A stretch of DNA of 64,000 nt from Verrucomicrobium sp. BvORR034 (GTDB taxonomy: Bacteria; Verrucomicrobiota; Verrucomicrobiia; Verrucomicrobiales; Verrucomicrobiaceae), in contig NZ_BATQ01000045.1 in NCBI RefSeq assembly GCF_000739635.1, positions 1-64,000 of the forward strand, written 5' to 3'. Positions within the stretch are counted from its first letter, which is position 1. Every line of letters starts with the position of its first letter. Positions 8,089 to 17,498 of the stretch are shown one piece after another. Under the pieces are notes generated by a model, which was given only the letters and a program-made list of their open reading frames with translations, was not told the DNA's origin and made no database searches. Position numbers and translations under genes: made by a program.

Positions 8089-11000
8089 ATGGCCCAGTTC
8101 TTTATCAACCGTCGCGTGTTCGCGATGGTCATCTCGATTTTGATCCTGCTGGTAGGCTGGCTGGGGTTGCGCTCGCTGCCCATTGCCCGCTACCCCAACA
8201 TGACGCCCCCACCATTCAGGTGACCGCCACCTATCCGGGGGCGAGTTCGAAGGTCGTGGAGGAAACCGTGACCACCCCGCTGGAGCAGGAAATCAACGGC
8301 GCGGAGGACATGCTCTACATGTCCAGCGGCAGCACCAGCGATGGGCAGAGCTCCATCAAGGTGACCTTCAAGGTGGGCAAGAACATTGACGATGCCGCCG
8401 TGGACGTGCAGAACCGCGTGGCCCGGGCCCAGCCCAAGCTGCCCACGGATGTCACGAAGAACGGCATCACCGTCACCAAGCAGTCTCCGGACATGTTGCT
8501 GGTCTTTGCCCTCAGCTCACCGGACGGCACCTATGATGACCTCTTCCTGAACAACTATGCTTTCCTGAACCTGCAGTCTGAGCTGGCCCGCGTGCAGGGC
8601 GTGGGTGCCGTGCAGATCTTCACGCAGAAGGACTACTCCATGCGGGTCTGGCTCCAGCCGGACAAGCTGGCCAAGCTGGGGCTCACGGCCAATGACGTCT
8701 CCAATGCGCTGGCGGAACAAAACGTGCAGGCAGCGGCGGGGCAGATCGGGGCACCTCCAGCGGAGAAAGGCACGGAGTTCCAGTTCTCCGTGAATGTGAA
8801 GGGCCGGCTTGTGCAGCCGGATGAGTTCGGGGAAATTGTGCTGACCACCCTGGCGGACGGCACCGTGGTGCGGCTCCGGGACGTGGCCCGGACGGAACTG
8901 GGGGGCAAGGATTACGCGAGCTTCGGCCGCATCAATGGCTCTCCTGCGGCGCTCATTGGGATTTTCCAGCTGCCCACTGCGAACGCGCTGGATACGGCGG
9001 AGGCCTGCAAGAAGCGCATGGATGAGCTGGCCACCGCCTTTCCGAACGGCATGAAGGTGAAGGTGAGCTTCGACACGACGCTGTTTGTGACTGCATCGAT
9101 TGAGGAAGTGATCCACACACTGGCCGAGGCCTTTGTGCTGGTGGTCGTGGTGGTGTTCATCTTCCTGGGCAACTGGCGTGCCACCTTGATCCCCATGCTG
9201 GCGGTGCCGGTGTCGCTCATCGGCACATTCGCCATCTTTGGCCCGCTCGGGTTCACCATCAACACGCTCACCCTGTTCGCCATGGTGCTCGCCATTGGTC
9301 TGGTGGTGGATGACGCCATCGTGGTGGTGGAGGCGGTGGAGCACCATATCGAGAAAGGATTGAGCCCGCTGGCTGCGACACGAAAAGCCATGCACGAGGT
9401 GTCGGGGCCGGTCGTCGCCATCGCCCTGGTGTTGTGTTCCGTGTTTGTGCCGGTGTCCTTCATGGGCGGCATCACAGGCAAGCTCTACCAGCAGTTTGCG
9501 ATCACCCTGTCGGTCTCGGTGATGTTGTCCGCGCTGGTGGCTTTGACTCTCACCCCGGCACTCTGTGTGATGCTGCTGCGCCACCGGGAGCCTCCCAAGG
9601 GGCCGCTGGGGCGTGGGCTGGCTGCGTTCAACCGCTGGTTTGACCGCATCACCGGGCACTATGTGAGCATCTGCCGCTGGCTCATCCGCTATGCTGTCAT
9701 CACCCTGGTGCTGCTGGCGGGGCTGTACACCGGCACCGTGGGATTGTTGAAACAACTTCCCACCTCGTTCCTGCCCGATGAGGACATGGGTTATCTGTTT
9801 GTGATCACCACGCTGCCTGATGGTGCCTCTCAGGAGAGGACGGACAAGGTGCTCCGCAAGGTGGAGGACATCCTCGCGAAGACGCCAGGGGTCAGCGATG
9901 TCATCACGATCGGAAGTCTGAATCTCCTGAGCGGGGCGCGCAGCTCCAATGCCGGGGTTTGCATTGTCTCGCTGAAGGACTGGAAGGAACGGCCCGACCC
10001 GTCTGAACAGGTGGCACAAATCGTTCCTGCCATCTATGCCAAGGTGAGCCAGATCCCCGAAGCAATGATCATCCCGACCTCACCTCCGCCCATCCAGGGC
10101 CTGGGCAATGCCGGGGGCGTGCAGTTCGAACTGCAGGATCGCAGCGGCCGGTCCCCTGAAGAATTGCAGGAGGTCTCCAACAAGATGCTCGGTGCGGCGG
10201 CGCAGCGGCCAGATCTGGCACGGGTGTTCTCGTTCTACAGCACGCAGGTGCCGCAGACTTTTGTGGATCTGGATCGTGACAAAATCAAGACTCTGGGCGT
10301 GCCCTTGGACAGCGTCTTTGGAGCCCTGCAGAGCTATCTGGGCGGGCTGTATGTGAACGATCTCACCCTGTTCGGCCGCAGCTTCCAGGTGAAGGTGCAG
10401 GCGGAGCCAGCCTATCGCATGGTGCCGGAGGACATCTACAACATCTATGTGCGCAGCGCAGACGGGAGCATGGTCCCCTTCAGCACCTTCGCCAAGGTGG
10501 AGTCCAGCACCGGGGCGGATCTGCTGCCCCACTTCAACCTCTACCGGACCTCGGAAATAACGGCCACCGGGGCTCCCGGCGTCAGCTCCGGGCAGGTCAT
10601 CCAGGCGATGGAAGAGCTCGCCAAGGAGAACCTGCCGGATGGCTACGGGTATGAATGGACGGGAACGGCTTTGCAGGAAAAACAGGCGGCCGGACAGCAA
10701 GGCATCATTCTTGGTCTGGCTCTCTTGTTCGTCTTCCTCGTGCTGGCTGCCCAGTATGAGAGCTGGGCCGTGCCCTTCGCGGTCCTCTTCGGCCTGCCCA
10801 TCGGGGTGTTCGGTGCCTTCTTGGGGGCATGGCTGCGAGGATTGACCAATGATGTGTATGTGCAGATCGGTCTCGTGATGCTCATCGGTCTGGCAGCGAA
10901 GAATGCCATCTTGATTGTGGAGTTTGCCAAGGTGCGACGTGAGGCGGGCATGGGCATTGAGGAGGCTGCGCTGGAAGGTGCGAAGCTCCGGCTGAGACCG

Positions 11001-11264
11001 ATCATCATGACCTCCCTGGCCTTCATCCTGGGGGTGGTGCCTCTGGTCCTCTCCACCGGTGCCGGGGCGGCCAGCCGGCAGAGCCTGGGCACGGCGGTGT
11101 GCTTTGGCATGAGTGCGGCCACCTTGATCGGGGTCTTCTTCATTCCCTGGCTCTATAAGGAGGTCCAGACCCTGGCTGAAAAAATCTCGGGGCCGCCGAA
11201 GAAGGAAGAGGAGGAAACGCCCTCCGTGCCCGCCCCAACGCCTGCATCAGGGCATGCTGGTTAG
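8089..11264 (+). CDS. RND multidrug efflux transporter (AcrB/MexB type), with frameshift
   Basis: The inner-membrane proton-driven pump of the operon. It starts at 8089 (MAQFFINRRVFAMVIS) behind a GGAG ribosome site, but the frame stops at 8221. The rest, from about 8211 to 11264, is in the next frame and continues the AcrB-like N-terminus without loss (ARYPNMTPP, then IQVTATYPGASSKVVEE). One missing C in the C-run at 8206-8210 explains the break; restored, the protein has about 1058 residues, the normal length. TM4 keeps the proton-relay Asp pair (GLVVDDAIVVVEAV), and the late GLAAKNAILIVEFA is typical. The C-terminus is a short acidic/Pro tail. It is either a sequencing error or a recent inactivating mutation. 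No TolC gene follows. Confidence 0.9.
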
Positions 11265-11278
11265 TTGACGAATGAGTG

Positions 11279-11311
11279 CCCCGGCTCCTGCTGTGAAAGG
11301 CGAAGCCGGGG
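11279..11311. other. Hairpin downstream of the RND gene
   Basis: CCCCGGCT at 11279-11286 pairs with AGCCGGGG at 11304-11311 over a 17-base loop. There is no T-run, so it may act as a weak or Rho-assisted terminator or stabilise the 3' end. The 245-base gap before the next gene shows nothing else. Confidence 0.4.
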
Positions 11312-11509
11312 TGCATGGCCTCTACAGGGGCCCGCGGTCGAAGCAGCCGACGAGCACTAGGGGGAATGGATGATACCTCGTTCAGGGTGGGTGCAGGTGG
11401 ATTCTGATGAAACAACTGCACCCAATTGTGGGGTGGCATGCGATTTCCCGCCAAGCGAGAGTGTGCGTGCCATCGGGTGCGATCTCGCTCCTGAAACCCC
11501 ATTTAAGTC

Positions 11510-12094
11510 ATGACCCTCCTTTCCAGCATGCCCCTGCGAGCCCACGCCCATCCGGTGGTGGGAATGGCGCAGTTCCTTTACCTTGATTCCACGGACTCCG
11601 ATGTGCTGAAGGCAGCGTCCTTCGCCAACCGCCATCTGGAAGGATTCCGGCGCGATGACCCGGATGAGCCCGAGGCGGACCATGCGTACCGCGTGGCCAA
11701 CATCGTGCACAATGTCCTGTTGCTGGATGCTCCCGAGTACTCTGTGGTGGCGCTGCTGCATGATGTGGTGGAAAAGACCCCCACGGATCCCGGCCTCGTG
11801 GAAGCTGTTTTTGGCACCAGTGTTTCCCTGGCGGTCCAGGCGCTCACCCGTCAGGAAGACCTGTCTGAAGCTGACTACATCGCCCAGGTCCTCCAGGCCT
11901 CGGATGTGGCTGTGGCGGTGAAAGTGGCAGATCTGATGGACAATCTCATTGCCCGGTTCCACTCGCCCAAGCTGAAGCAGACCATCGGGAAGGCCGAATT
12001 GTTCCTCGATGCCATGAAACGTGCCCCTCTGCCTGCGAATCTCCGGGTGGCGCGGCAGATGCTGGCGAATACCATCCGGCAGGTGAAGCCGTAA
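11510..12094 (+). CDS. HD-domain protein related to RelA/SpoT hydrolases
   Basis: 194 residues. HADHAYRV-type spacing gives a first His at about residue 58 (DHAYRVANIV), the HD pair at 84-85 (ALLHDVVEKT) and a later Asp at 141 (VKVADLMDNL). This is the metal-site pattern of small (p)ppGpp hydrolases, and the size fits the single-domain (MESH1-like) form. The usual HDxxED motif reads HDVVEK, so the second acidic residue is Lys; activity towards (p)ppGpp is therefore uncertain. The gene stands alone. The ATG at 11564 is an alternative start that would remove a short N-terminal extension. Confidence 0.72.
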   Translation: MTLLSSMPLRAHAHPVVGMAQFLYLDSTDSDVLKAASFANRHLEGFRRDDPDEPEADHAYRVANIVHNVLLLDAPEYSVVALLHDVVEKTPTDPGLVEAVFGTSVSLAVQALTRQEDLSEADYIAQVLQASDVAVAVKVADLMDNLIARFHSPKLKQTIGKAELFLDAMKRAPLPANLRVARQMLANTIRQVKP

Positions 12095-12177
12095 GGAGGG
12101 GTTACGAGCTCTCGTAAGGCGAAGAGGTTGAAGCGGGGCGGACTGCCCTGACATTTTGAGTGTTTGGAGGACCTCGC

Positions 12178-12942
12178 ATGAGGAGCCACCACGCCCTCAA
12201 GATGATGAAAAAGAAGATTTTCACATGGCTCGCCGCGCTTCTCCTGGCTGAGGCCAGCACTTCCGTGGTGTCTGGCGCTACCGTGTTGTGGTCGAGCCCA
12301 CAGTCCATTTCCGGGGATGCGGATGTCAGCACCTCAGGGAGCATCATTCTTGCAGCCAACATTGGGTCCGCCACGGCGACAACGGTCAATGGGGTGACAT
12401 TCGCGGCTTACAACAACACGGCCGCGGTCCCGGGACTCACCGACACATTGAATCTGAACCCGGGGGCCGTGTTCGGCAATGCGGCGGCACCCTACAGTGC
12501 TCTGAGCGCAGGATATCAGGCCTTGATCGGTTCTGGCAGGTATACGGATGGTGCCACCCTGGAGACGCTCAACCTGAGCGGGCTGACCATCGGGCAGAGT
12601 TATCTGGTGCAATTCTGGGTCAATGACTCGCGAGGTGGAGGCACCTCTGGCCGGACCCTCGATCTCACTGCCGGAGCGACAGCGGTGCTGGATTTCAACG
12701 TTCAGAATGTGGCAGGCGGTCTGGGGCAGTACGTGATTGGAACCTTCACTGCCAATGCCACCACACAGAGTTTCGACCTCCTGGGCAGTCATAGCGCCGG
12801 GACGACAGACTCCACCCAGATCAACGGGTTTCAGCTGCGGGCCGTACCCGAGCCGTCGCAGGCTTTGCTCGCCATGATGGGAGTTGTTTCCGTAGGCCTG
12901 TGCCGCAGACGGGCTGTCGCGAGGCGCAAAATCGGCTCTTAG
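12178..12942 (+). CDS. PEP-CTERM sorted exported protein
   Basis: 254 residues. The start is set by GGAGG at 12166-12170, seven bases upstream. A basic N-terminus and hydrophobic stretch (KKKIFTWLAALLLAEAST) form the signal peptide. The middle is a Ser/Thr/Gly/Ala-rich beta domain with LDLTAGATAVLDF and TFTANATTQSFDLLGS. The end carries VPEPS, a hydrophobic helix (LLAMMGVVSVGL) and a CRRR basic tail, the PEP-CTERM sorting signal cleaved by exosortase. It should be exported and probably placed at the outer surface. The binding target of the domain is unknown. Confidence 0.85.
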   Translation: MRSHHALKMMKKKIFTWLAALLLAEASTSVVSGATVLWSSPQSISGDADVSTSGSIILAANIGSATATTVNGVTFAAYNNTAAVPGLTDTLNLNPGAVFGNAAAPYSALSAGYQALIGSGRYTDGATLETLNLSGLTIGQSYLVQFWVNDSRGGGTSGRTLDLTAGATAVLDFNVQNVAGGLGQYVIGTFTANATTQSFDLLGSHSAGTTDSTQINGFQLRAVPEPSQALLAMMGVVSVGLCRRRAVARRKIGS

Positions 12943-12946
12943 AGCT

Positions 12947-13603
12947 TCAGGGCCTCACGATCTTTCCCTTCACCGCCACTGAGATCGCGGCCGCCAGGCA
13001 GTTGACCCGCAGCTTGCGGTAGATGGAGCGGATGGTGTAGTCGAGGGTGTGAATGTTAAGGGCGAGGTCATCCACGATCTGTTTGCGGGCACGGCCGCTT
13101 ACGAGCAGTTTTAGCACCGACAATTCCCGCTCACTCAGTTGCTCCATGGGAGTGGCTGCCGGTTCTGGTTGAGCACGGGTCAGCTTGGGGAAGATCTCCA
13201 GAATGCGGCGGGCAATCTTCGGGGTGATGACTGAGCCCCCCGCCTGAACCTGACGAATGGCCTGGAGCAGCTCCTCCGGGGGCGTGCGCTTCAGGAGATA
13301 ACCACATGCCCCTGCCTGAAGGGCGCTGAAAATGAGGTCGCTCTCCTCATACATGGTGAGGACCACGCACTGGACGTCCGGGAGACGGTCGCTGACGGCG
13401 GCAATGAGATCCACTCCGCTGTGGTCCGGCAGGCGCAGATCCACCAGGAGGATCTCCGGCGTGCGGACTGGCAATCCCTCCAGGGCGGTGGCCACGGTGC
13501 CATAGACGTCGAGGCAGACCATGTCCGGAGCCCCGGCGACAAGCTGCTGGAGCTCGCTGGCGAGCAGCGGGTTGTCTTCCACAAGGCTGACGGTGATGGT
13601 CAT
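12947..13603 (-). CDS. NarL/FixJ-type response regulator
   Basis: 218 residues from the ATG at 13603, which overlaps the stop codon of the sensor kinase gene by four bases. The receiver domain has the acidic pocket VEDN at about residues 9-12, the phospho-acceptor Asp in LLVDLRLPDHSG, and a Lys in YLLKRTPPEEL. The C-terminal LuxR-type helix-turn-helix begins at LSERELSVLKLLVSG, with the recognition helix around IHTLDYTIRSIYRKL. It would be phosphorylated by the kinase encoded just upstream. Target genes are unknown; the nearest candidates are the envelope glucan genes alongside. Confidence 0.93.
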   Translation of the reverse strand: MTITVSLVEDNPLLASELQQLVAGAPDMVCLDVYGTVATALEGLPVRTPEILLVDLRLPDHSGVDLIAAVSDRLPDVQCVVLTMYEESDLIFSALQAGACGYLLKRTPPEELLQAIRQVQAGGSVITPKIARRILEIFPKLTRAQPEPAATPMEQLSERELSVLKLLVSGRARKQIVDDLALNIHTLDYTIRSIYRKLRVNCLAAAISVAVKGKIVRP

Positions 13604-15777
13604 GCTGAGGATGGTTGAGGTGGCAAGGGGAGGCGAAAGGTGACGGTGGTGCCTCCAGAGGCGGCGGTCTGGATTTCGCACGAACCACCCGCCTCGCCCA
13701 GGCGCTGGCGCATGTTTTCCACCCCGTCCCCTTTTGTTCCAGAAACAACGCCTCCCGGTAGCCCTAGGCCGTTGTCCGTGAACTGGAGGGTTAGCATGCT
13801 GGAGGTCTGGCGGCAGGCGAAGGTCACAGTGTCTGCCTGGGCGTGCTTGACCGTGTTCTGCAGGGCCTCCTTGGATGCCATGAGCAGAAGGTGCCGTTCA
13901 TGGAGACCAAGGGCGTGTTCCGGCCAGGGCACATCCACCTCCAGGAGGCAATTGATCCCGGCGGTCTGAAGATAGCTCAGTGCATAGTCTTCCAGATGCT
14001 CCACGAGGCTGCCGACGGTGTCGTGGCGGGGATTCACAGACCAGACGATCTCATCCAGCGCCGCGACGGATTCGCGGGCTTCCGTGGCAAGCCGCTGCAG
14101 TGCTTCGGGCGACCCCGTCTTCTGGCACCGGTCTGCGAGCAGGGCCAGTCCCGTGAGGCGGGCTCCCACGTCATCGTGCATGTCCCGGGAGATGCGCAGT
14201 CGCTCCTGGTTGAGAGTGGCCCGCTGCCGGGCAAGGCTCAATTCCGTCTTGATGCGCCGGACTGAAATCGCCCAACCCGTGACTCCCACGAGGAGGATGA
14301 GGGAGGTCAGCAGCGCGAGCACACGACCAGGCCGGCGCCACCAGGGGGGCAGGACAGAGAGGGAGACATTCGCCTCGGACTCATCCCACCGGCCGTCGGT
14401 GTGGCGCGCCTGGACGACGAGACGGTAGTGCCCTTCGTCTGGAAGCGGGGCGATGACCGCCTTGCCTGAGGAATCGATCATTTGCCAGGAGTCGCCCTGA
14501 CCCACCACTTTCCAGCGGTAGGTGATGAGGTCTTTCACCGCCGGGACGGCGGACGTCTGCACGGTGAAGGCGATTCGGCGGCTCCGCGCGGAGACCTCCA
14601 GCTCCGTGCCGGCGGAGACAGGTGTTCCATCCTCGAACCAGTCGGAGAGTACGGGGCGCAACGCGGGGTAAACCTCCACCTCCGCAATCTGTGGAGAGTT
14701 GGCCTGCCTACTCTGGTTGAGAATGCGCAGGTGCCTGCCGCCGAAGGTCCCCTTGCCGTCATGATTCCGGATGATGTCACTGCCGCCCACGCCTGAGTTT
14801 GAGCCATCCGAGCGCAAAGAGGCCTCCCATGCCGGGGTGGCGGAGCCCTCCTGGAGGACCTGCACACGGTAGCGACTCAGCCGGTCTGGGCGTCGCCCAT
14901 CGCCGCGACCACGGATGACAACATGGTCCAATTCCATGTGCCGGCCCAGATCGAAATCGAAGTGGAAGGGCTGTCCCTCAGGATTCTCTGGATGAGTGAA
15001 GGTGCTGTCGAAACCATCCGTGAGATACCAGGCGGGCAGGTAGCCGACGATGGGGCCGGAGCAGGTCGCGACGCGGCCAATGGCGATGTTGGTGGAGCGC
15101 AGCGGATCCGCCTCGACATGGAATTCTGTCAGGATCAGGCTGCCTTGCGCATCGCATCCCAGACTGGCCGGACGGCCCGGTGCACCATCGCTGGTATAAG
15201 GAAACAAGCGCAGGTTGAACGCCGTGACATTGCCCACCGGAGCCGTGGCACGGAAGGTCAGCACGGTGGGGCTGGGATGAGGGCGGATGATGATGCGCCC
15301 GCCTTGAAACTCGATGCCACCCTGTCTGACCTGGCTGAAGTCATTGAGAAATGCTGTCTTGGGGATGAGCGGCGTCCATCGGGAGTTCATGGTGGGTGCG
15401 GAGTCCGTGGTCACGCTCACCGAAAAGCAGGCCGGATGAGCCCCTGAAGTGGCTGCGAGAGAGGAGAGCTGAACCTGGTAGATGGAGGCGGTGACGGGCT
15501 TTTCCAGAATGAAGAGCGCGCCTTGCTGACGATGCTGGCCACCGCGGAGATTCCAGCCGTTGTCTGCGCTGAGGATGCCATCAATAGCCTCGCCAATGCG
15601 CCCCGTTCCATCGGCAGGCTCGTGGGTTGCTACGGCCTCCTTGAACGGCAAAGGGGTGGCTCTTGCGACCTCTGTGGCGGCAAGACACCCAAGTGCCGCG
15701 GCAATCGCTGCCCACCAGGCACGAACGGCCCGGAAGGCTCCTCTCAAACGAGGAAGGGGGAGAAAAATTTCTGACAT
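13600..15777 (-). CDS. Sensor histidine kinase with discoidin-like and Y_Y_Y sensor domains
   Basis: 725 residues from the ATG at 15777. Domains in order: a signal or anchor segment (about residues 15-40); a long extracytoplasmic region containing a discoidin (F5/8 type C)-like part at about 240-370 (LTDGFDSTF, FDLGRHMELDHVVIRGRG); a Y_Y_Y-like Ig domain (YRWKVVGQGDSW, YRLVVQARHTDG); one membrane helix (VLALLTSLILLVGVTGWAI); a HisKA_3 dimerisation helix with the phospho-His in RDMHDDVGARL at about residue 533; and HATPase_c (TDNGLGLPGG). The sensor architecture suggests recognition of a sugar polymer. It is translationally coupled to the regulator gene and is followed upstream by opgG. Confidence 0.88.
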   Translation of the reverse strand: MSEIFLPLPRLRGAFRAVRAWWAAIAAALGCLAATEVARATPLPFKEAVATHEPADGTGRIGEAIDGILSADNGWNLRGGQHRQQGALFILEKPVTASIYQVQLSSLAATSGAHPACFSVSVTTDSAPTMNSRWTPLIPKTAFLNDFSQVRQGGIEFQGGRIIIRPHPSPTVLTFRATAPVGNVTAFNLRLFPYTSDGAPGRPASLGCDAQGSLILTEFHVEADPLRSTNIAIGRVATCSGPIVGYLPAWYLTDGFDSTFTHPENPEGQPFHFDFDLGRHMELDHVVIRGRGDGRRPDRLSRYRVQVLQEGSATPAWEASLRSDGSNSGVGGSDIIRNHDGKGTFGGRHLRILNQSRQANSPQIAEVEVYPALRPVLSDWFEDGTPVSAGTELEVSARSRRIAFTVQTSAVPAVKDLITYRWKVVGQGDSWQMIDSSGKAVIAPLPDEGHYRLVVQARHTDGRWDESEANVSLSVLPPWWRRPGRVLALLTSLILLVGVTGWAISVRRIKTELSLARQRATLNQERLRISRDMHDDVGARLTGLALLADRCQKTGSPEALQRLATEARESVAALDEIVWSVNPRHDTVGSLVEHLEDYALSYLQTAGINCLLEVDVPWPEHALGLHERHLLLMASKEALQNTVKHAQADTVTFACRQTSSMLTLQFTDNGLGLPGGVVSGTKGDGVENMRQRLGEAGGSCEIQTAASGGTTVTFRLPLPPQPSSA

Positions 15778-15859
15778 GGAGCAGTGGAGCAACTCCGCAT
15801 CATTCTAGCCTGAACCGCGTGCGGTGACACTGTTCTTTCTGACCGGTTGCCCGTGCAGG

Positions 15860-17404
15860 CTATAGTGCTGCCCGGGGAGCTCCGCTCCATGGATAGATCC
15901 AGGTTTCACTGACCGGCTTCCCCTCACGGACCAGTCTGACGCGAATCTCGCCAGCGTTGCCGTCCAGGTTGGTGCCGGTATCTTCAGGAAGAACACCAAG
16001 GTGAAGGCGGGTGGTCTTGCCATCCGGCAGAGGCTTGAGATAGGCGAACTGTTTTCTCAGTCCCTCTGGCATCTGGATCTCAGGGGTGGGAAGAGGATCG
16101 ATCGATGCAAGGACAAAATCGACGGTGAGCAAAGTGATGCCTGATTTGTCCGGAAGCTGCCCCACCCGGGTCTGAATGACGCGGGCTGATTGACTGGCGG
16201 GGTCGGCGGGAACGTCGTCGCACCACAAGAGCCGGTAGGCGATGCGCAAGGGCTCGCCGGGAGCAGGCGGGGTCTCGGGCTCGAAGAAGGCCACGATGTT
16301 GTCGTTGTACTCGTTGCCAGTGGGAATCTCGAGCAACTTGATCCGGCCCGAATTCATACCCATGATCGGAATGACCCACGCGGAGGTGCGTCGTTCATAG
16401 CGGGCGACCTCATCCTCATACGCAGCAAAGGATCGCTCACGCTGGATCAGCCCAAAGCCGCGCAGGCCCTGAACAGGAAAACTGGAGTGCCGCAGTTTGG
16501 TGGGATTGGTCAGGACCCTCCAGAAGTGCTCTCCGGCGGTGGTGACGACGGCCAGCCCTTCAGAGTCGTGCACGCGCTCGCGGAAATCTGCCGTGCGGCG
16601 CGCGCTTGCCGGGCTGAACCAGAACATGGAGGAGAAACCAGCGAGGCCGATTCCCACATCGTCCCACCGGAGGCCGGCACGGAGAAAGATGTCCGCATGC
16701 ACCTCCATGATGGCGGGGCTGCCCGGAGTGGAATGAAACCGGAAAGCACCGGTGGTAGAAGGGCTGTTGAGCAGTGCCTGCCACACGAGTTGCGAGCTCT
16801 GGGCGGCGGGTTCTTCGAAGGAGAATCGCTCAAACAAGGGGAACTCTTCTTTGCCAGACCTGCGCAGGATGAGGCCGCGGGCGCTCAGTCCGTAACTGAG
16901 CGTGTCCGGATGGCCCCGGAAGTAACTGGCTCCTCCAAAAGTGAACTGCTCATAGGCTGACCCGCCGATGTGGGTGGGACCTAGAACGCGAAACCCTCCG
17001 TACCCCGGCAGATCGTTGTCTCCCGGAGTGGGAAGATCTTGAGGAAACTTGAAGTAGCTGGCCTGGAAAGGGACGGGATGCGAGAGCCCGTCTTGAAGGA
17101 CATTGAGCTGGATGCCTTTGCTGTTGAAGCTGCCTGCGAGCCGGGGCTCAATGCGGAGGTTGCCAGCGGACTCGTTGAAGAGAAAGTGCTGGCGTTGGAT
17201 CCGGATGCTCCTGAGGGCGTCGTAGTTGAGGTTTCTGGCAAAGGCAGTGGGAGCCTGAAATCCGGGGGCATACGGCAGTGCTGCCAGGCGTTCGGCTTCC
17301 TGTGCGTAGAATTGCTGCTTCGGATCCCGATCGTGAGCGGCAAGCTGGGAACTGGTCAGAAGCAGTAGCGAAAGAAGAAGGGGGCAGGCAGGACTGAGCA
17401 TCAT
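15860..17404 (-). CDS. opgG: Periplasmic glucan biosynthesis protein OpgG/OpgD family
   Basis: 514 residues from ATG 17404, with a signal peptide (LLLSLLLLTSSQLAA). The body follows the MdoG/OpgG pattern: FAYLKPLPDGK late in the protein, GLAGFSSMFWFSPA in the middle and VHDSEGLAVVTTAGEHFWR shortly after, where known family members carry their SMFW and HDSDGL segments. The family acts in the periplasm on beta-glucan backbones to make osmoregulated periplasmic glucans. The partner glucosyltransferase OpgH is not in the window. Neighbouring genes for alpha-glucan enzymes and a sugar-type sensor kinase suggest a carbohydrate and envelope neighbourhood. Confidence 0.87.
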   Translation of the reverse strand: MMLSPACPLLLSLLLLTSSQLAAHDRDPKQQFYAQEAERLAALPYAPGFQAPTAFARNLNYDALRSIRIQRQHFLFNESAGNLRIEPRLAGSFNSKGIQLNVLQDGLSHPVPFQASYFKFPQDLPTPGDNDLPGYGGFRVLGPTHIGGSAYEQFTFGGASYFRGHPDTLSYGLSARGLILRRSGKEEFPLFERFSFEEPAAQSSQLVWQALLNSPSTTGAFRFHSTPGSPAIMEVHADIFLRAGLRWDDVGIGLAGFSSMFWFSPASARRTADFRERVHDSEGLAVVTTAGEHFWRVLTNPTKLRHSSFPVQGLRGFGLIQRERSFAAYEDEVARYERRTSAWVIPIMGMNSGRIKLLEIPTGNEYNDNIVAFFEPETPPAPGEPLRIAYRLLWCDDVPADPASQSARVIQTRVGQLPDKSGITLLTVDFVLASIDPLPTPEIQMPEGLRKQFAYLKPLPDGKTTRLHLGVLPEDTGTNLDGNAGEIRVRLVREGKPVSETWIYPWSGAPRAAL

Positions 17405-17498
17405 GATCCGTAGCGCAGAGCATAGTGCTGCCTGCCACGGCATCACCTGCCTCTGCTTACGAATTCACGTAGGGATGCTGCCGGCCCCCTGGGTATGG

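Noticed and set aside
8517-10019. A 500-codon His/Gln-rich frame on the - strand
   Set aside because: It is the shadow of the RND pump gene, whose motifs run through the whole interval.
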